In this document: piece after piece, positions 9,091-17,927 of the stretch
Position numbering within the stretch: position 1 is the first letter of the stretch
Layout of the letters: each line of letters opens with the position of its first letter
Origin: Pelolinea sp.
GTDB lineage: Bacteria > Chloroflexota > Anaerolineae > Anaerolineales > Anaerolineaceae
Assembly (NCBI GenBank): GCA_012797975.1
Contig: JAAZOD010000015.1
Location: forward strand, 1 to 64,000
Direction: 5' to 3'
DNA length: 64,000 bases
Made by a program: the position numbers and the translations under genes
The notes under the pieces: generated by a model
The model's input: the letters and a program-made list of their open reading frames with translations, nothing else
Databases searched by the model: none
Told to the model about the DNA's origin: nothing

Positions 9091-9588
9091 ATGCACAAAA
9101 AAGAGAATAATTGGGGCTGGTTAAAAGAAGTTACATCCTCTGACGAACAGATTCTAAAGGCTTTCTTCATAAAAAACAATGTTCCGCCAACGGTTAGGGG
9201 GTTCTCTGCTTTTCCATTAAATGGGGAATCTGCAAATTTTATATGTTCAAAATCCCATCAAGATAAATTCTATATATTTGTTGATGAAAAAACCATCAAA
9301 GGTTTTTCGATGTTAAGAGGATGGGACGAGGGTTATTCTATTCCAAGTTTTGGAATTATTGTCGATATAGATTATCAAGGAAAAGGGATTGGAAGTAAGA
9401 TTCTAGAACTCACTATTGAAAAGTGTCTACAATTAGGATGCAAAAGGATGAGGTTGAGTGTTTATTCATCAAATCAAACAGCATATAACTTATATAGAAA
9501 ATTTGGGTTTACTGAAATTGAAAGATCTCCAATAAACTATAATGGAGAGTCAATTGAAAAAATAATTATGATTAAGGATTTCATATGA
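9091..9588 (+). CDS. GNAT family N-acetyltransferase, likely sugar-modifying
   Basis: 165 aa. The acetyl-CoA pyrophosphate loop is visible as DYQGKGIGSKILE (about residues 93-105), followed by RLSVYSSNQTAYNLYRKFGF, the GNAT motif B region. The stop overlaps the ATG of the next gene (ATGA), so it is translationally coupled to a DegT-type sugar aminotransferase. By analogy with WecD/WecE this pair would aminate a nucleotide-linked 4-keto sugar and then N-acetylate the new amine. That role is inferred from coupling, since GNATs are diverse. The clear alternative is ribosomal-protein or small-molecule acetylation. Confidence 0.75.
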   Translation: MHKKENNWGWLKEVTSSDEQILKAFFIKNNVPPTVRGFSAFPLNGESANFICSKSHQDKFYIFVDEKTIKGFSMLRGWDEGYSIPSFGIIVDIDYQGKGIGSKILELTIEKCLQLGCKRMRLSVYSSNQTAYNLYRKFGFTEIERSPINYNGESIEKIIMIKDFI

Positions 9589-10694
9589 ATCAAAGAAGGA
9601 TTTCTATTGCAGCACCTGTTTTTTGTGGTAATGAAAAAAAATATGTGAATGACTGTCTTGATACAACTTGGGTATCATCTATTGGAAAATATGTTGATGA
9701 GTTTGAGTATAAATTTGCAGAGTTTTGCCAAGTCAAACATGCTATAAGTTGCTCAAATGGTACAGTTGCATTACATTTGGCAATGCTCGCTTATGATATT
9801 AAGCCTGGAGATGAAGTAATTGTTCCTACTTTCACCTATGTTGCAACAGCTAATTGTGTTAAATATTGCGGAGCCACGCCAATATTCGTGGACTCTGATC
9901 CGGAAACATGGAATATCAATCCAAAGCTTATTGAGAAAGTAATTAGCCCAAAAACGAAAGGAATAATTGTTGTTCATATCTATGGTCACCCCGTAGATAT
10001 GGATCCTATTATCAAAATCGCAAAAAAGCATCATTTATTTTTGGTTGAAGACGCTGCTGAAGCACATGGCGCTGAATATAAAGGAAAAAAAGTTGGCTCT
10101 GTTGGTGATATTGGAACATTTAGTTTTTTCGGCAATAAAATTATTACAACTGGTGAAGGGGGCATGGTCACAACAAACGACAATAATCTTGCAAGGCTTA
10201 TACGACAAATGAAAGGACAAGGGGTTGATCCTAATCAACGTTATTGGTTTCCGATGGTTGGGTACAATTATCGCATGACAAATATTGAAGCAGCTATCGG
10301 ACTTGCCCAATTGGAAAAAATTGAATGGCACACGAAACAAAGACAGCGCATCGCAAATCATTATAAACAACGTTTGTCTGTTGATCCCCGGCTGATCATT
10401 CAACCTCAAATGTCTTACGCAAAAAATAGTTATTGGATGATAAGCGTACTATTAAGCAACGATATGCCTGAACGCAGCATTGTTATGAACAGAATGGATC
10501 AGAAAGGGATAGAAACTCGTCCATTCTTTTATCCGATGCACGTTCTACCAATGTACAAAGAGAATCAATTACAAAGTTCCTTTCCGGTTGCAAACTCCAT
10601 TTATCTCCGTGGGTTGAATTTGCCATCTTCTGGCAGTTTGTCAAATGAAGAATTGGATTATATCTGTGATTCTTTGCTTGAATGCGTTAAATAG
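9585..10694 (+). CDS. DegT/DnrJ/EryC1 sugar aminotransferase (perosamine-synthase-like)
   Basis: 369 aa, the usual size for the family. PLP-dependent enzyme that aminates a nucleotide-bound keto sugar. The catalytic lysine is K185 in FFGNKIITTGEGGM; EDAAEAHGAEYKG (about 155-167) and YRMTNIEAAIGLAQLE match GDP-4-keto-6-deoxymannose 4-aminotransferases (RfbE/Per) more than other subgroups. The coupled GNAT gene suggests the product is N-acetylated. No nucleotide-sugar dehydratase is in the window, so the substrate must come from genes elsewhere. Part of a plus-strand run ending at 14783. Confidence 0.9.
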   Translation: MNQRRISIAAPVFCGNEKKYVNDCLDTTWVSSIGKYVDEFEYKFAEFCQVKHAISCSNGTVALHLAMLAYDIKPGDEVIVPTFTYVATANCVKYCGATPIFVDSDPETWNINPKLIEKVISPKTKGIIVVHIYGHPVDMDPIIKIAKKHHLFLVEDAAEAHGAEYKGKKVGSVGDIGTFSFFGNKIITTGEGGMVTTNDNNLARLIRQMKGQGVDPNQRYWFPMVGYNYRMTNIEAAIGLAQLEKIEWHTKQRQRIANHYKQRLSVDPRLIIQPQMSYAKNSYWMISVLLSNDMPERSIVMNRMDQKGIETRPFFYPMHVLPMYKENQLQSSFPVANSIYLRGLNLPSSGSLSNEELDYICDSLLECVK

Positions 10695-10730
10695 GTTAAA
10701 ATTTTGATAAAACCGAGAGAGGTTGGTACC

Positions 10731-11966
10731 TTGAAGCATATTGCTATAATGCTTCCACAAAATTATCGCGGTGGTTCTTTAAGGACTTCAAAAAATATTG
10801 CCAAATCAATATTTCTCGGTGCTCAAAAGAACAATTTTCCTGTTGAGGTTTGTTTTTCATACGTAAAAGGGGGAAACTACGATGTTCAAAATGATTTCGC
10901 TGACTTACTAGAAATGGGTATAACAGTCCGCGAAACCGAATGGAAAACGATTTCCCGAGATAAAGTTTCATCAATCATTTCTACCGCACATTTACAAAAA
11001 TCCGTTCTAACGGAACCAAAATACATTATGCCTACAGATGGAGCGAGTGATTTCTATGATTGTGATCTTTGGGTTATCATTAGCGATCGGACAACTTTTC
11101 CAGTCTTTCCAATAAAAAAATATTTAATCGTGATTTATGACTATATTCAACGCTATGTGCCTGAAATTTTTGAAACAACTGAAGTTTGGAATATTCAGGA
11201 AAGAAGTTATTTTATTACAACACGTTCAGCATCTGGGATTTTTGTCACAACTCCAAACACTAGGGATGATATGATTAGTTATTGTGGTGTCAATAAAGAC
11301 AAAATCCATCTAATTAATATGGACTTTACTCCGCTTCTCAATAGAGTAGAAAATACACAAAAAACCATTCAAAAGCCATATTTCCTTTGGCCTACAAATA
11401 CAACACAACACAAAAATCATAAACTCACATTACAGGGGTTGGAAAAATATTTCATAAAATCAGATGCATTGGATTGTTACATAATTGGTACAAATACTCA
11501 TTATTTTCTTTCTAATCAAAAGAACGGGGGCGGAAATTTTCTAAGTAAACAATCCTATATCTCACAAATTAGAGAAATTATTAATGCAAGTCCAATTCTA
11601 AAAACAAAGATCCATATTCTTGGTGAAGTTACTGATGCTGTATATATGCAAATGATCAGCAACGCAGTTTTCTTACTACACTCTTGTCTATATGATAACG
11701 GAACTTTCTGCGTCCTCGATGCGGCTTATATGGGTCGTCCCTCTCTATCTGCAAAATATCCTGCGATGGAGTATATGAATCAATATTTCAAACTCAATCT
11801 ACGATTCTTTAATCCACATGATCCTAATACTCTAGCGCAACAATTACAATTCATGCAAGAAGAAGCTAAGAATATTGTTTTACCTTCCAAGAGAAGTTTC
11901 AAAAAATATTCTTGGCAAGCAAATGCTGATAGCTTATTTAAATTGATTATCCCTTATCTGGAATAG
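10731..11966 (+). CDS. GT-B glycosyltransferase (GT4-like)
   Basis: About 411 aa. I chose the TTG at 10731 because GAGAGAGG lies 8 nt upstream and the protein then starts MKHIAIMLPQNYRGG; an in-frame TTG at 10704 lacks a ribosome-binding site. The N-terminal half has the GGS-type donor-domain start; the C-terminal half has PYFLWPTNTTQHKNH, then ILGEVTDAVYMQMI and a DNGTFCVLDAAYMGRPSL region, which corresponds to the nucleotide-sugar-binding loop of GT4 enzymes although the usual EGFG..E motif is altered. Probably cytoplasmic and adding a sugar to the lipid-linked chain. Acceptor and donor unknown. Confidence 0.75.
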   Translation: MKHIAIMLPQNYRGGSLRTSKNIAKSIFLGAQKNNFPVEVCFSYVKGGNYDVQNDFADLLEMGITVRETEWKTISRDKVSSIISTAHLQKSVLTEPKYIMPTDGASDFYDCDLWVIISDRTTFPVFPIKKYLIVIYDYIQRYVPEIFETTEVWNIQERSYFITTRSASGIFVTTPNTRDDMISYCGVNKDKIHLINMDFTPLLNRVENTQKTIQKPYFLWPTNTTQHKNHKLTLQGLEKYFIKSDALDCYIIGTNTHYFLSNQKNGGGNFLSKQSYISQIREIINASPILKTKIHILGEVTDAVYMQMISNAVFLLHSCLYDNGTFCVLDAAYMGRPSLSAKYPAMEYMNQYFKLNLRFFNPHDPNTLAQQLQFMQEEAKNIVLPSKRSFKKYSWQANADSLFKLIIPYLE

Positions 11967-11975
11967 GTGGTACTC

Positions 11976-14783
11976 TTGGAAAACCGAGAAAAAAGAATCC
12001 TCTGGTTGCTTAACCATAAAACCTTGATGCAAAGTGAACTTCCTTTGTTAACAAGCATGGGATTTGAAATCTATATCCCGAAAATTGTCCCTACAGATGA
12101 GGGAAATATGAGCGTGATAGTTAACAACTCATATGATCAAGGGATGACGATTTCCAAAGATTTTCTCAATGAATTGAATTATTTTAATTTTTATTCTCAA
12201 AAATGGAATGGGAAAATAGTAAAAAAAATTAATCAGAATTTTGGAGTAGCGTTTTGTGCATTTTTCCCTGATTTAGTTAATAATGTATTGGAATCATTCT
12301 CTGGAAAAGTTTTTTTGCGAGCTTTTGGCAGAGATGGGTCAAATAATTATGCCACATTTCCTAGTCTTTCAAAAAAAACTATTACACGCATTCAAGATCA
12401 AAATAACGTCTGGTTTGCACAAGCATATGATAATCTTACGGAAGTCGAGCCTTTTTGGATACGCCGAATATCAGTCCATTTACCTATTGGAGTAGGTGAA
12501 AATCCGTCATTTCAAAAAAATTCTTGGAGCGGCAAAGAGAATAGGATCTTATTTATTTGCTCAAGAATAAGAACATCACCGTACTACACATCAATCTATG
12601 ACACTTTTATCAAAGATTTTGGAAACTTTCCTCATACGATTGCCGGCCACCAACTAATTCCAGTCAATGAAGCTAATGTTATTGAAAATTTACCAGATGA
12701 AGATTATTACGAATTATTCAAACAATGTAAGGTTATGTTTTATCACTCTCGGGAAGAGCGCCATCTACATTATCATCCACTCGAAGCAATAGTTATAGGC
12801 ATGCCTGTGATTTATATGTCCGGTGGAATGTTGGATCACCTCGCCGGAGAGAAATTACCCAATAGTTGTGAAACAATACAAGAAGCAAAAGAAAAGATAA
12901 AAAGAGTGCTTGATGGAGATGAGGAATTTATTTCGCTGTTACAACAATCACAGCAAAAGATTTTCAACTCTTTATCACCGCAAAAAATAATGTTTAAGTG
13001 GCAAAATAACTTTTTGCCTCTTATAAACAATAACCATATTTTGACATACAAAAATGAAGAATTAACTCTTGGGATTTTTATTCCAATTGTAGATATAGGC
13101 CCGTTTTTTGCAGAAGGAATTATGCGTTTGTTGGGTTTCCTAATTCCGATCTGGCAAGAACAAGAAAACATTAATATCCGTATTGCATGTGCATCCTGGA
13201 ATAAACCGAAGATTCAGGAATATTTATCTCAATCTGGCGCAGCGTTGTCAAAAATCACTTTTATTACTACAAACCAAAAAGGGAACGTTGCAATATCAAT
13301 TTTTAAACTGCTACAACACAAGGTCGAAAACAGGAGAAAGAATAAACGCAATAAGAAAAATTTATCTTTTCTCTTTTCCGCACTAAAAAAATATGCACGA
13401 CAGATCCTTTCCGAGATTTTTTACCAATGGTGGTTAACTTTGCTTCTCTCTCCGGTTCTTATTGTTTTAGGTATATTCTTTGGCTTTTTCTATTTCACCT
13501 ATATAGTGATTCATCTCTGTTACAAAACTTGTATTACGGGTTATAAAATTTTTTATCAGCATATTGGAACAATAAAGGAAGGTAAAGAAACAGGTTCAAA
13601 AATAAAGGAGCTTATCTCGAGAGCGAAAAAAACTCCTTCGTTAATAATAAGTACAGATAGACTTAATCAAATTTCTTGGGGAAAAAGCACGTTACGACGC
13701 CTCCTTACCATTCCCTTTCATTTGATTGGTTCTGCTGAGATCAACCATCTCTGTCTAAAAATGAGCAAAGCGGAAGAAATTGATTGTTGGTACTTTCCAT
13801 TTCCACGTGGAAATAATATGGAACATATAAAAAAGCCAATAGTAGTTGCTTTGCCAGATCTAGTTCACCTAGAATTCCCTACCCGATTTAATGCGGTCGA
13901 TCCAAATTTTGATACGTTAATTAACGATATTATCCTTGCCATTAATCATGCAGATGCTACAATTTCATATTCGAAGTATATCCGTGACACACAAGTTGTC
14001 CAACCCGGTTATCATGATGCAGAAACTGCTTACGTAATACCTCACGCACCAATAAAGCTGAATGAACTATTGGATATGCACGAAAATTCCACCTTTTCAA
14101 AGTATAGGGTTACAGCCATTAAAGTAATCAATGAGTATGTTGCTAGCTTGGCAACTAAGATCCCTGCTAGGCAATATACGTATCTTTCAAATATACAATT
14201 TGGAAATATAAAGTATTTATTTGTTTCATCACAAAATCGTCCATATAAAAACTATTTGAATATGGTAAAAGCTTATGAAAAGATTCTTCGAGAAGAATAT
14301 CAAAATGTTAAATTAATTATTACAGGAGCTGTTGACAAAGAACTCGGTGAATTCATTGAATCCAGGAAACTACATCTAGATGTAATTTCTTTACATAATT
14401 TACCCGCCAATGTTCACGCGGCATTTTATGCCTGTGCTGAATTATCACTCGTCCCCTCTTTATTTGAGGGAGGATTTCCATTTGTTTTTTCCGAATCATT
14501 ATCTGTTGGAACTCCTGTTTTGTTAAGCAATATTCCAGTAGTTCGAGAGGTTTTGTCTAGTCCAAACTACGAAAAAATAATATTCAATCCATATAATATT
14601 CAGGACATTGTTAATAAAACGAAATGGGCTCTTACACATAGAGAAGAATTAATAAATTCTGAAATGAAAATATTTGCTCAAATGAAAAGTCGAACCTGGA
14701 ATGATGTGGCGCAAGAGTATTACAGGGTATTCAAGGTATTTGCAAATAAGCAGATTCCAGATTTGATTCAGCAGAATAAATAG
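11976..14783 (+). CDS. Large fused glycosyltransferase: two GT-B modules with a membrane hairpin between
   Basis: About 935 aa. AGGTGG sits 5 nt before the TTG at 11976; an in-frame GTG at 11967 would directly abut the previous stop. Residues 1-350 form one GT-like unit (SREERHLHYHPLEAIVIGMP near 255-275 fits a degenerate donor site). Hydrophobic stretches at about 490-530 may form a membrane hairpin. The C-terminal unit (about 560-938) is a clear GT4 module with VPSLFEGGFPFVFSESLSVG carrying the E-x7-E type motif. Fused GTs often add two sugars of a repeat unit or polymerise it. Immediately follows the previous GT gene, so one operon. Confidence 0.75.
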   Translation: MENREKRILWLLNHKTLMQSELPLLTSMGFEIYIPKIVPTDEGNMSVIVNNSYDQGMTISKDFLNELNYFNFYSQKWNGKIVKKINQNFGVAFCAFFPDLVNNVLESFSGKVFLRAFGRDGSNNYATFPSLSKKTITRIQDQNNVWFAQAYDNLTEVEPFWIRRISVHLPIGVGENPSFQKNSWSGKENRILFICSRIRTSPYYTSIYDTFIKDFGNFPHTIAGHQLIPVNEANVIENLPDEDYYELFKQCKVMFYHSREERHLHYHPLEAIVIGMPVIYMSGGMLDHLAGEKLPNSCETIQEAKEKIKRVLDGDEEFISLLQQSQQKIFNSLSPQKIMFKWQNNFLPLINNNHILTYKNEELTLGIFIPIVDIGPFFAEGIMRLLGFLIPIWQEQENINIRIACASWNKPKIQEYLSQSGAALSKITFITTNQKGNVAISIFKLLQHKVENRRKNKRNKKNLSFLFSALKKYARQILSEIFYQWWLTLLLSPVLIVLGIFFGFFYFTYIVIHLCYKTCITGYKIFYQHIGTIKEGKETGSKIKELISRAKKTPSLIISTDRLNQISWGKSTLRRLLTIPFHLIGSAEINHLCLKMSKAEEIDCWYFPFPRGNNMEHIKKPIVVALPDLVHLEFPTRFNAVDPNFDTLINDIILAINHADATISYSKYIRDTQVVQPGYHDAETAYVIPHAPIKLNELLDMHENSTFSKYRVTAIKVINEYVASLATKIPARQYTYLSNIQFGNIKYLFVSSQNRPYKNYLNMVKAYEKILREEYQNVKLIITGAVDKELGEFIESRKLHLDVISLHNLPANVHAAFYACAELSLVPSLFEGGFPFVFSESLSVGTPVLLSNIPVVREVLSSPNYEKIIFNPYNIQDIVNKTKWALTHREELINSEMKIFAQMKSRTWNDVAQEYYRVFKVFANKQIPDLIQQNK

Positions 14784-15046
14784 TTCATCCATTCATCCGC
14801 GTCGCTGTAAAAGGTTTTTATTCCAATAAATCCATAAAATAATGGTTAAAATATGATTCAAAATAGGTTTGCAATTTTCCACACTATTAAAATATAGATC
14901 AAGCCAATTGCCCTGTGAAGAAGTATCTAAATTCGTTACTTATCTCTTTTGATTCTCTCTATTTGCACGGATGTGGTGATTTTCAGTACTTATACATGTA
15001 GTACTTTTATTCCGCTGTGTTTTAATAAAAAGGGTATATCAATACA

Positions 15047-16150
15047 TTAATTATTAAACGAATTGAAATTGGAAGAAAGTATTGTCTGGATAAACATTTC
15101 TGCAGTTTTATGCCATGTAAATTGCATCGCATATTCTTTGCCCTTTTTTCTCAACTGAGTTTGAAGGCTTTTATTAGTAAGTAAGATATCTATCTGTGTT
15201 TTTATTTCTTGAATATTTTGGGGATTAAAATACAAAACTGCATCGCCGCAAATCTCCGGTATTGCAGCTCTATTAGAGCAAATTGCTGGGCAACCACAGG
15301 CCAGGGCTTCCAATGGTGGTAGACCAAATCCTTCATACAGAGAAGGAAATATAAATGCGGTAGCATGTTCATAAAGTGATCGTAATTGTTCATCTGTGAC
15401 ATATCCTAAATACAGGATCTTTTCATTTTTAATTTGATCCACATTTCTAAATACTTTAGTGTAATCTCCCCCTACAATCACCAGCTTAGGTAAATTGTTT
15501 TTTAACTGGAGTATTGCTTGAACTACTATGTTCAAGTTTTTATGAATACTATTGCTACCAACGGCTAGGAAATAAGGATCCTGGTTGTATGATATCTTTT
15601 TCAGAATTGCATCATCTTTTTCAATTCGAAGAATATGATCGCATCCTTCTGAAATTACCATAATTTTTTCTTGGGGAATCTGCAAAAATCTGGATATTTC
15701 TTTTTTTGAGAATTGCGAAACGGTAATTATTTTTTTTGCAATGCGCGAAAGAAAAAAATAAACAAATTTATACTTTAATCTAAAGATTCTTGAATATGAT
15801 TTCGGTATAGCAAATACTGACGCATCATGAATTACAATAATCTGATTGAAGTGGCAAATCGGTCCTATATTACAAAGATCAATTAACAATCCGTTCCTTG
15901 CATAAAAGGGAAGTGCAAGTTGCTCCCATAAATTCCCTTTTAATTTTCCACAAATCTTTATTTGGATATTTCCCCATCGATGGATGGACTCTATATTTCC
16001 TGGTGGAACTAAGCAAGTAAACTGATAATCCGGTAATTCATGGATTTCTATAAATTGGTTTAACTCATTTAATAATTCAACGGCAAACCTTTGCACTCCT
16101 GTTTGGTATTGAGTCAAAAACCTCCCATTGAAATAAATTATTTTTTTCAT
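15047..16150 (-). CDS. GT4 family glycosyltransferase
   Basis: 367 aa. N-terminal GRFLTQYQTGVQRF matches the start of mannosyltransferase-like GT4 enzymes, and FPSLYEGFGLPPLEALACGC (about residues 265-285) is the canonical donor-binding motif with both glutamates. Cytoplasmic, membrane-associated, uses a nucleotide sugar (often GDP-mannose in this subgroup, inferred). Last gene of a five-gene minus-strand run that begins with the WbaP-like transferase at 21469; 142 bp separate it from the previous GT4 gene. Confidence 0.88.
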   Translation of the reverse strand: MKKIIYFNGRFLTQYQTGVQRFAVELLNELNQFIEIHELPDYQFTCLVPPGNIESIHRWGNIQIKICGKLKGNLWEQLALPFYARNGLLIDLCNIGPICHFNQIIVIHDASVFAIPKSYSRIFRLKYKFVYFFLSRIAKKIITVSQFSKKEISRFLQIPQEKIMVISEGCDHILRIEKDDAILKKISYNQDPYFLAVGSNSIHKNLNIVVQAILQLKNNLPKLVIVGGDYTKVFRNVDQIKNEKILYLGYVTDEQLRSLYEHATAFIFPSLYEGFGLPPLEALACGCPAICSNRAAIPEICGDAVLYFNPQNIQEIKTQIDILLTNKSLQTQLRKKGKEYAMQFTWHKTAEMFIQTILSSNFNSFNN

Positions 16151-16292
16151 TTTTTTAGAAACCCTTCTATAATAATTTCCCGGTCTTCAAATTCTTACAA
16201 ATCTACTCCAAAAGCATATTGAGCAATAATTTTGAACTGCCAGTGATCTTATAAAAACAAAAAATAATAACACATATTGAATTAAAACTTTT

Positions 16293-17387
16293 TTATTGGC
16301 GTTCCACGAATGATCGAATTTTTTGGGTAAAAATTGAAATATCAAACCGAGCTGCATTATTTCTAATTTCGTTTTCTTTAAAATCAATTTTGTCAAATCT
16401 GTCTAAAGTTTCAACAAGCTGACTAACAGTTGGAAGATTAAAAAATACTCCCGTTTTTCCTTCGACTACCGATTCAAGCGCCCCTCCTTCTTGGAAAGCA
16501 ATTATAGGGCAGCCGCTAGCTTGAGCTTCCACGGGTACAATTCCAAAATCCTCCACTCCTGGAAAAATTAATCCTCTTGCCTTTGAATAAAGTTCCTTCA
16601 ATTCGCAATCAGATACATTACCTAGAAAGATAGTAGATTCTTTTGCTTTTTTTTGCAAAGAGTTTCTCTCGGGCCCATCTCCCACTATCAATAATTTTCG
16701 ACCGCTCTTCTCACAAGCCTCTATAGCCAAATCTGCCCGCTTGTACGAAATTAATCGACCCACAAATAAGTAAAAGTTTTCGCGTTCTTTTTGTGAGAAG
16801 AATTCTGAAAATTTTATCGGCGGATAAATAACTTCGGCATTCCGTTTATAAATTTCTTGGATATGATTTGCCATGTTAAAACTGTTCGTCATGATTAAAT
16901 TAATTTTCTGAGTAAAATATCCATCCAAATTTTTCAGAATCGGAATGCATAAATCAGTAAATTTTAATAAATAATGACTTAAAGGTAAGCTTTCAGGTGT
17001 ATAGGACTCTCTTTTCCAAATATAGCGAAATGGGCTATGAAGGTAACAAATGTGCCTGGACTTCTTAGGTACTTTCACATACTTAGCTGCATATGTTGAA
17101 GAAGTAATAATAATATTAAATTTGGATAGATTTATGTGACGAAATCCCCATATCCACAATAAGATCAATCTTTTAAATTGCCTTTCATTTGTTACAAATC
17201 TTGCACCTGGAAGAGTATGAATTTTTTTGTTTCGAAAATAGTCAAAAGTACTTTCAGGTAGGTAAACTGAAGTAAAAATCTCCGCATCAGGGAATGCTTC
17301 GCACAAGGCAATTGTTAATCGTTCAGCTCCCCCGGAAACTACCAATGCATCATGAATTATTGCAATCCTCTGTTTTTTCTGAATCAT
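16293..17387 (-). CDS. GT4 family glycosyltransferase
   Basis: 364 aa. IIHDALVVSGGAERL at the N terminus and FPGVEDFGIVPVEAQASGCP near residue 285 are the acceptor-loop and E-x7-E signatures of GT4 enzymes of the WcaL/WbdA-type group. CYLHSPFRYIWKRE near residue 115 is also conserved in this subgroup, where mannose transfer is common; the substrate here is inferred only. Begins 11 bp after the stop of the small membrane-anchored protein gene upstream. Confidence 0.88.
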   Translation of the reverse strand: MIQKKQRIAIIHDALVVSGGAERLTIALCEAFPDAEIFTSVYLPESTFDYFRNKKIHTLPGARFVTNERQFKRLILLWIWGFRHINLSKFNIIITSSTYAAKYVKVPKKSRHICYLHSPFRYIWKRESYTPESLPLSHYLLKFTDLCIPILKNLDGYFTQKINLIMTNSFNMANHIQEIYKRNAEVIYPPIKFSEFFSQKERENFYLFVGRLISYKRADLAIEACEKSGRKLLIVGDGPERNSLQKKAKESTIFLGNVSDCELKELYSKARGLIFPGVEDFGIVPVEAQASGCPIIAFQEGGALESVVEGKTGVFFNLPTVSQLVETLDRFDKIDFKENEIRNNAARFDISIFTQKIRSFVERQ

Positions 17388-17398
17388 ATTTTATTGTT

Positions 17399-17917
17399 TT
17401 ATTCCGTTCCTGGACAAATCCAATCTGCACGCGAATCAACATAAATAATTTTTTCTTTATCTAGTTGAATAACCGCAAAACTACGAACAATGATTCGATT
17501 TGCTCCCCATAAATTATCTTGTCCGATTTTGCAGCCAAATATAATTACTTTACTTCCATCTGTAAATGGCTGATTGGGGGAATACGTATTAAGTAAGTAG
17601 CTTATATATACATGCTTCTTACCTAACATCATCAATTCAAAGCTCATATTGTTTTTATTATAGAAATCACTACGGTAATATCGAGGATTAATAGCAATTC
17701 CCTGAACAATTAGACTATTAGGACTGGCAGTAAAGGAAATTATTTGCTGAGTTGACATTCCTACTTTTCGTTCAAGCAACATATTTCCTTCTTGGAAAAT
17801 TGTTGGACCCGATTCCTCAGGATAATTTGATGGTAAAAAATTAATTATTGGAATTATCCATCCACCAATTCCAAATAAAAGTAAAACAAGAAAAGGTTTA
17901 AATAGTTTTTTTCTCAT
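17399..17917 (-). CDS. Uncharacterised membrane-anchored protein in polysaccharide operon
   Basis: 172 aa. One N-terminal hydrophobic segment (residues 8-27) followed by a beta-rich predicted extracytoplasmic domain with a single free cysteine pair late in the chain (FGCKIG and DWICPGTE). I recognise no family. It starts 10 bp after the GT-C gene and ends 11 bp before a GT4 gene, so it belongs to the operon. A role in handling the exported glycan is plausible from position only. Confidence 0.7.
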   Translation of the reverse strand: MRKKLFKPFLVLLLFGIGGWIIPIINFLPSNYPEESGPTIFQEGNMLLERKVGMSTQQIISFTASPNSLIVQGIAINPRYYRSDFYNKNNMSFELMMLGKKHVYISYLLNTYSPNQPFTDGSKVIIFGCKIGQDNLWGANRIIVRSFAVIQLDKEKIIYVDSRADWICPGTE

Positions 17918-17927
17918 TTTTAATCGA

